NCBI RefSeq assembly: GCF_012927275.1
Contig: NZ_JABBGG010000001.1
Span: forward strand, 124,001-188,000
DNA: 64,000 nt
Reading direction: 5' to 3'
Origin: Massilia polaris
GTDB lineage: Bacteria > Pseudomonadota > Gammaproteobacteria > Burkholderiales > Burkholderiaceae_D
In this document: one piece after another, positions 62,473-64,000 of the stretch
Layout of the letters: each line of letters begins with the position of its first letter
Position numbering within the stretch: the stretch's first letter is position 1
The notes under the pieces: model-generated
Database searches by the model: none
What the model saw: the letters and a program-made list of their open reading frames with translations, nothing else
What the model was told of the DNA's origin: nothing
Made by a program: the position numbers and the translations under genes

Positions 62473-64000
62473 TTATTTGCCGATGTGCTTCGCCAGGAAG
62501 GCTTCCAGCTTCTCGAAGAACACCTTGCGGTTTTCGCTGTCGTAGAAGCCGTGACCCTCGTTGTCGATCACCAGCCATTCCGGCGGCCGGCCGGCTCTCA
62601 CAAGCGCGTCGCGCATCATCTCTGCCTGGTCGAGCTGCGTCCTCTTATCCTTTTTGCCGTGGGCGAGCATGACAGGGATGTTGATCTTGTCGGCTTGCTG
62701 TGCAGGCGAATGGCGCGCCAGCAGGGCCGGGTCGTCGCCCATCGTTTTGATGACATAGTTTTTCGCCTGCTTGTCACCCACGAAGCTGTCTTGCTTGTAC
62801 CGGCTCGGCAGGTCGTAAAGCCCGGCGATACCCACCGTACACTTGAACATGCCTGGTTCGCGAACTGGCAGCATCAGGGCGGAGTAGGCGCCGAAGCTTC
62901 CGCCGTACACGCACACGCGGTTCCCGTCGATGTCGGGTCGTGCCGAAGCCCATTTGACGCCGTCAATCAGGTCGTCCATGATCTTGCCGCCCCACTCGCG
63001 GTAGCCTGCTTCCTGGAATCTGATACTGCGCCCGCTCGAGCCGCGGAAGTTTACCTGAAGTACCGCATAGCCCCGGCTGGCCAGGAACTGTGCTTCGGTA
63101 TCGAAGTACCAATTGTCCTTAAGGCCGAACGGTCCGCCGTGCGGCATCAGCACCAGTGGCAGTTTCTTGCCTGCGTCGACCTTCGGGAGTGTCAGGTAGC
63201 CGGTCATGTCCAGGCCGTCGCGCGCTGCGAAAGCGATAGGCAGGCGCGGCGCCATCAGGGCCGGATCGATCTTTTCCATATTCGAGAACAGCAGGTCCGC
63301 CTTGCCGGTCTTCCGGTCGAACAGGTAGAACGAGCCCGGATCGCGGTCGCTGCGCACCGCAAACAGCAGCGTTTGGCCGTTGTCGGAAAAGTTAATGAAG
63401 TCGACGACTGACCCGGGGAAGCCCGCGCTCAAGGTCTTGTGTAACAGGGCATCGGGCGATGTGTTGTCGAGATAAATCGGCGTCGGGATTCCAACCGCTT
63501 TCGCGACGGCGAACGGCATGCGCGGCGCTGCGCTGAACTGGAGGTCATCGATGCTGGCCAACGGGTCTTGCGCAAGGACGGTTCGCGTTCCAGTCGCCAT
63601 GTCTTCGCGAACGATCATGTACGGTCCGTCGTCGACGGCGTGGGATGCCAGGACAGCGGTACTGTCGGGCGTGAAGGCGAAGGGATTGAAGCGGGAACCG
63701 AGCGTCGCCGGATCGAGCTTTTTCCACTCGCCGCTGGAATCATCATGGCGGAATAGTACCGGTTCGGCCTGTTCGTCATAGCCGTAGGCGAAACGGGGTT
63801 TGTCGCTCTTATCGCTGAGGAACCCCATATCCTTCATCGGAATGTCCGCCAGCAGCTTACGTATGGCGTTGACGGTATTGATGTCGTACAGCATGCTGCG
63901 ATTGCCCTCGAACAGATGCGCGCTGACCTGCACGTGGCCATCACGGGCCCGGGGTATATGGTTGATCTCGCCGTAGCCGTAGTCGTTTCCATAGCGCTCA
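62473..64000 (-). CDS. S9 prolyl oligopeptidase family peptidase (5' end beyond window)
   Basis: The reverse frame stays open to the window edge, so the true start lies past 64000; an apparent GTG start at 63933 is probably internal. The visible part has the end of a beta-propeller (FRHDDSSGEWKKLDP, FYLFDRKTGKADLLFSN) and a complete alpha/beta-hydrolase domain. The serine is in YGGSFGAYSAL, the aspartate in AHGKKDKRTQ and the histidine in NEGHGFYD. It would cleave short peptides, possibly together with the neighbouring S46 and M16 enzymes in peptide use. It converges with the S46 gene. Confidence 0.9.
   Translation of the reverse strand, partial: ERYGNDYGYGEINHIPRARDGHVQVSAHLFEGNRSMLYDINTVNAIRKLLADIPMKDMGFLSDKSDKPRFAYGYDEQAEPVLFRHDDSSGEWKKLDPATLGSRFNPFAFTPDSTAVLASHAVDDGPYMIVREDMATGTRTVLAQDPLASIDDLQFSAAPRMPFAVAKAVGIPTPIYLDNTSPDALLHKTLSAGFPGSVVDFINFSDNGQTLLFAVRSDRDPGSFYLFDRKTGKADLLFSNMEKIDPALMAPRLPIAFAARDGLDMTGYLTLPKVDAGKKLPLVLMPHGGPFGLKDNWYFDTEAQFLASRGYAVLQVNFRGSSGRSIRFQEAGYREWGGKIMDDLIDGVKWASARPDIDGNRVCVYGGSFGAYSALMLPVREPGMFKCTVGIAGLYDLPSRYKQDSFVGDKQAKNYVIKTMGDDPALLARHSPAQQADKINIPVMLAHGKKDKRTQLDQAEMMRDALVRAGRPPEWLVIDNEGHGFYDSENRKVFFEKLEAFLAKHIGK

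Overview
The window looks like a chromosomal segment of a high-GC betaproteobacterium of the Oxalobacteraceae (Massilia-like). This is inferred from the gene order pnp - quinone oxidoreductase - tpiA - secG - tRNA-Leu - nuoA-N - DUF2818 - Nudix, from the strong G/C third-position bias (which also makes very long antisense shadow ORFs), and from a phasin gene and an RND efflux operon of MdtABC type. No database search was possible; family calls rest on motifs, length and context.

Region 1 (1-4.5 kb): the 3' end of pnp with a clear terminator, a reverse-strand GMC-type flavin oxidoreductase, then three secreted proteins (DUF2807, Sel1 repeats, a two-DTG aspartyl protease). Region 2 (4.5-22.8 kb): housekeeping. 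It holds a zinc-less quinone oxidoreductase, tpiA behind a near-consensus promoter, secG, a tRNA-Leu(GAG) with its own promoter and terminator, all fourteen nuo genes for respiratory complex I in tight, often overlapping order, a DUF2818 membrane protein and an ADP-ribose-type Nudix hydrolase. Region 3 (22.8-27.6 kb): the MEP-pathway pair ispD-ispF, an MFS transporter, an NADPH-dependent FMN reductase, a VOC protein and a phasin.

Region 4 (27.5-29 kb) is a decayed island. An acyltransferase-3 gene has lost its N-terminus beside an IS200/IS605-type tnpB remnant and carries a 7-bp tandem duplication that breaks its frame. Region 5 (28.9-36.4 kb): a serine protease/FHA-membrane-protein pair, ribA, a pirin, an HDOD protein overlapping a PAS-PAS-GGDEF(degenerate)-EAL protein, and DUF3820. 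Region 6 (36.5-47 kb): a catalytic plus non-catalytic M16 peptidase pair, DUF1810, an alpha/beta-hydrolase lipoprotein, a NYN-LOTUS predicted RNase, an antitoxin-like fragment, a small secreted protein, a sodium:solute symporter and sppA. Region 7 (47-56.3 kb): an adaptor, two RND pumps and an outer-membrane factor, forming one efflux operon.

Region 8 (56.3-64 kb): a complete-looking tnpB element whose right end matches that of the remnant in region 4, a short disordered-protein ORF just beyond it, a serine beta-lactamase-like hydrolase, a SET-domain protein, an S46 dipeptidyl peptidase, and an S9 peptidase running off the window edge.

The strongest leads for something less ordinary are the two related TnpB loci and the candidate guide sequences beside their right ends, the FHA/protease pair, the NYN-LOTUS protein with an expanding repeat tail, and a perfect 9-bp inverted repeat ahead of the phasin gene. 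I did not find a CRISPR array, a prophage or an obvious defence cluster.
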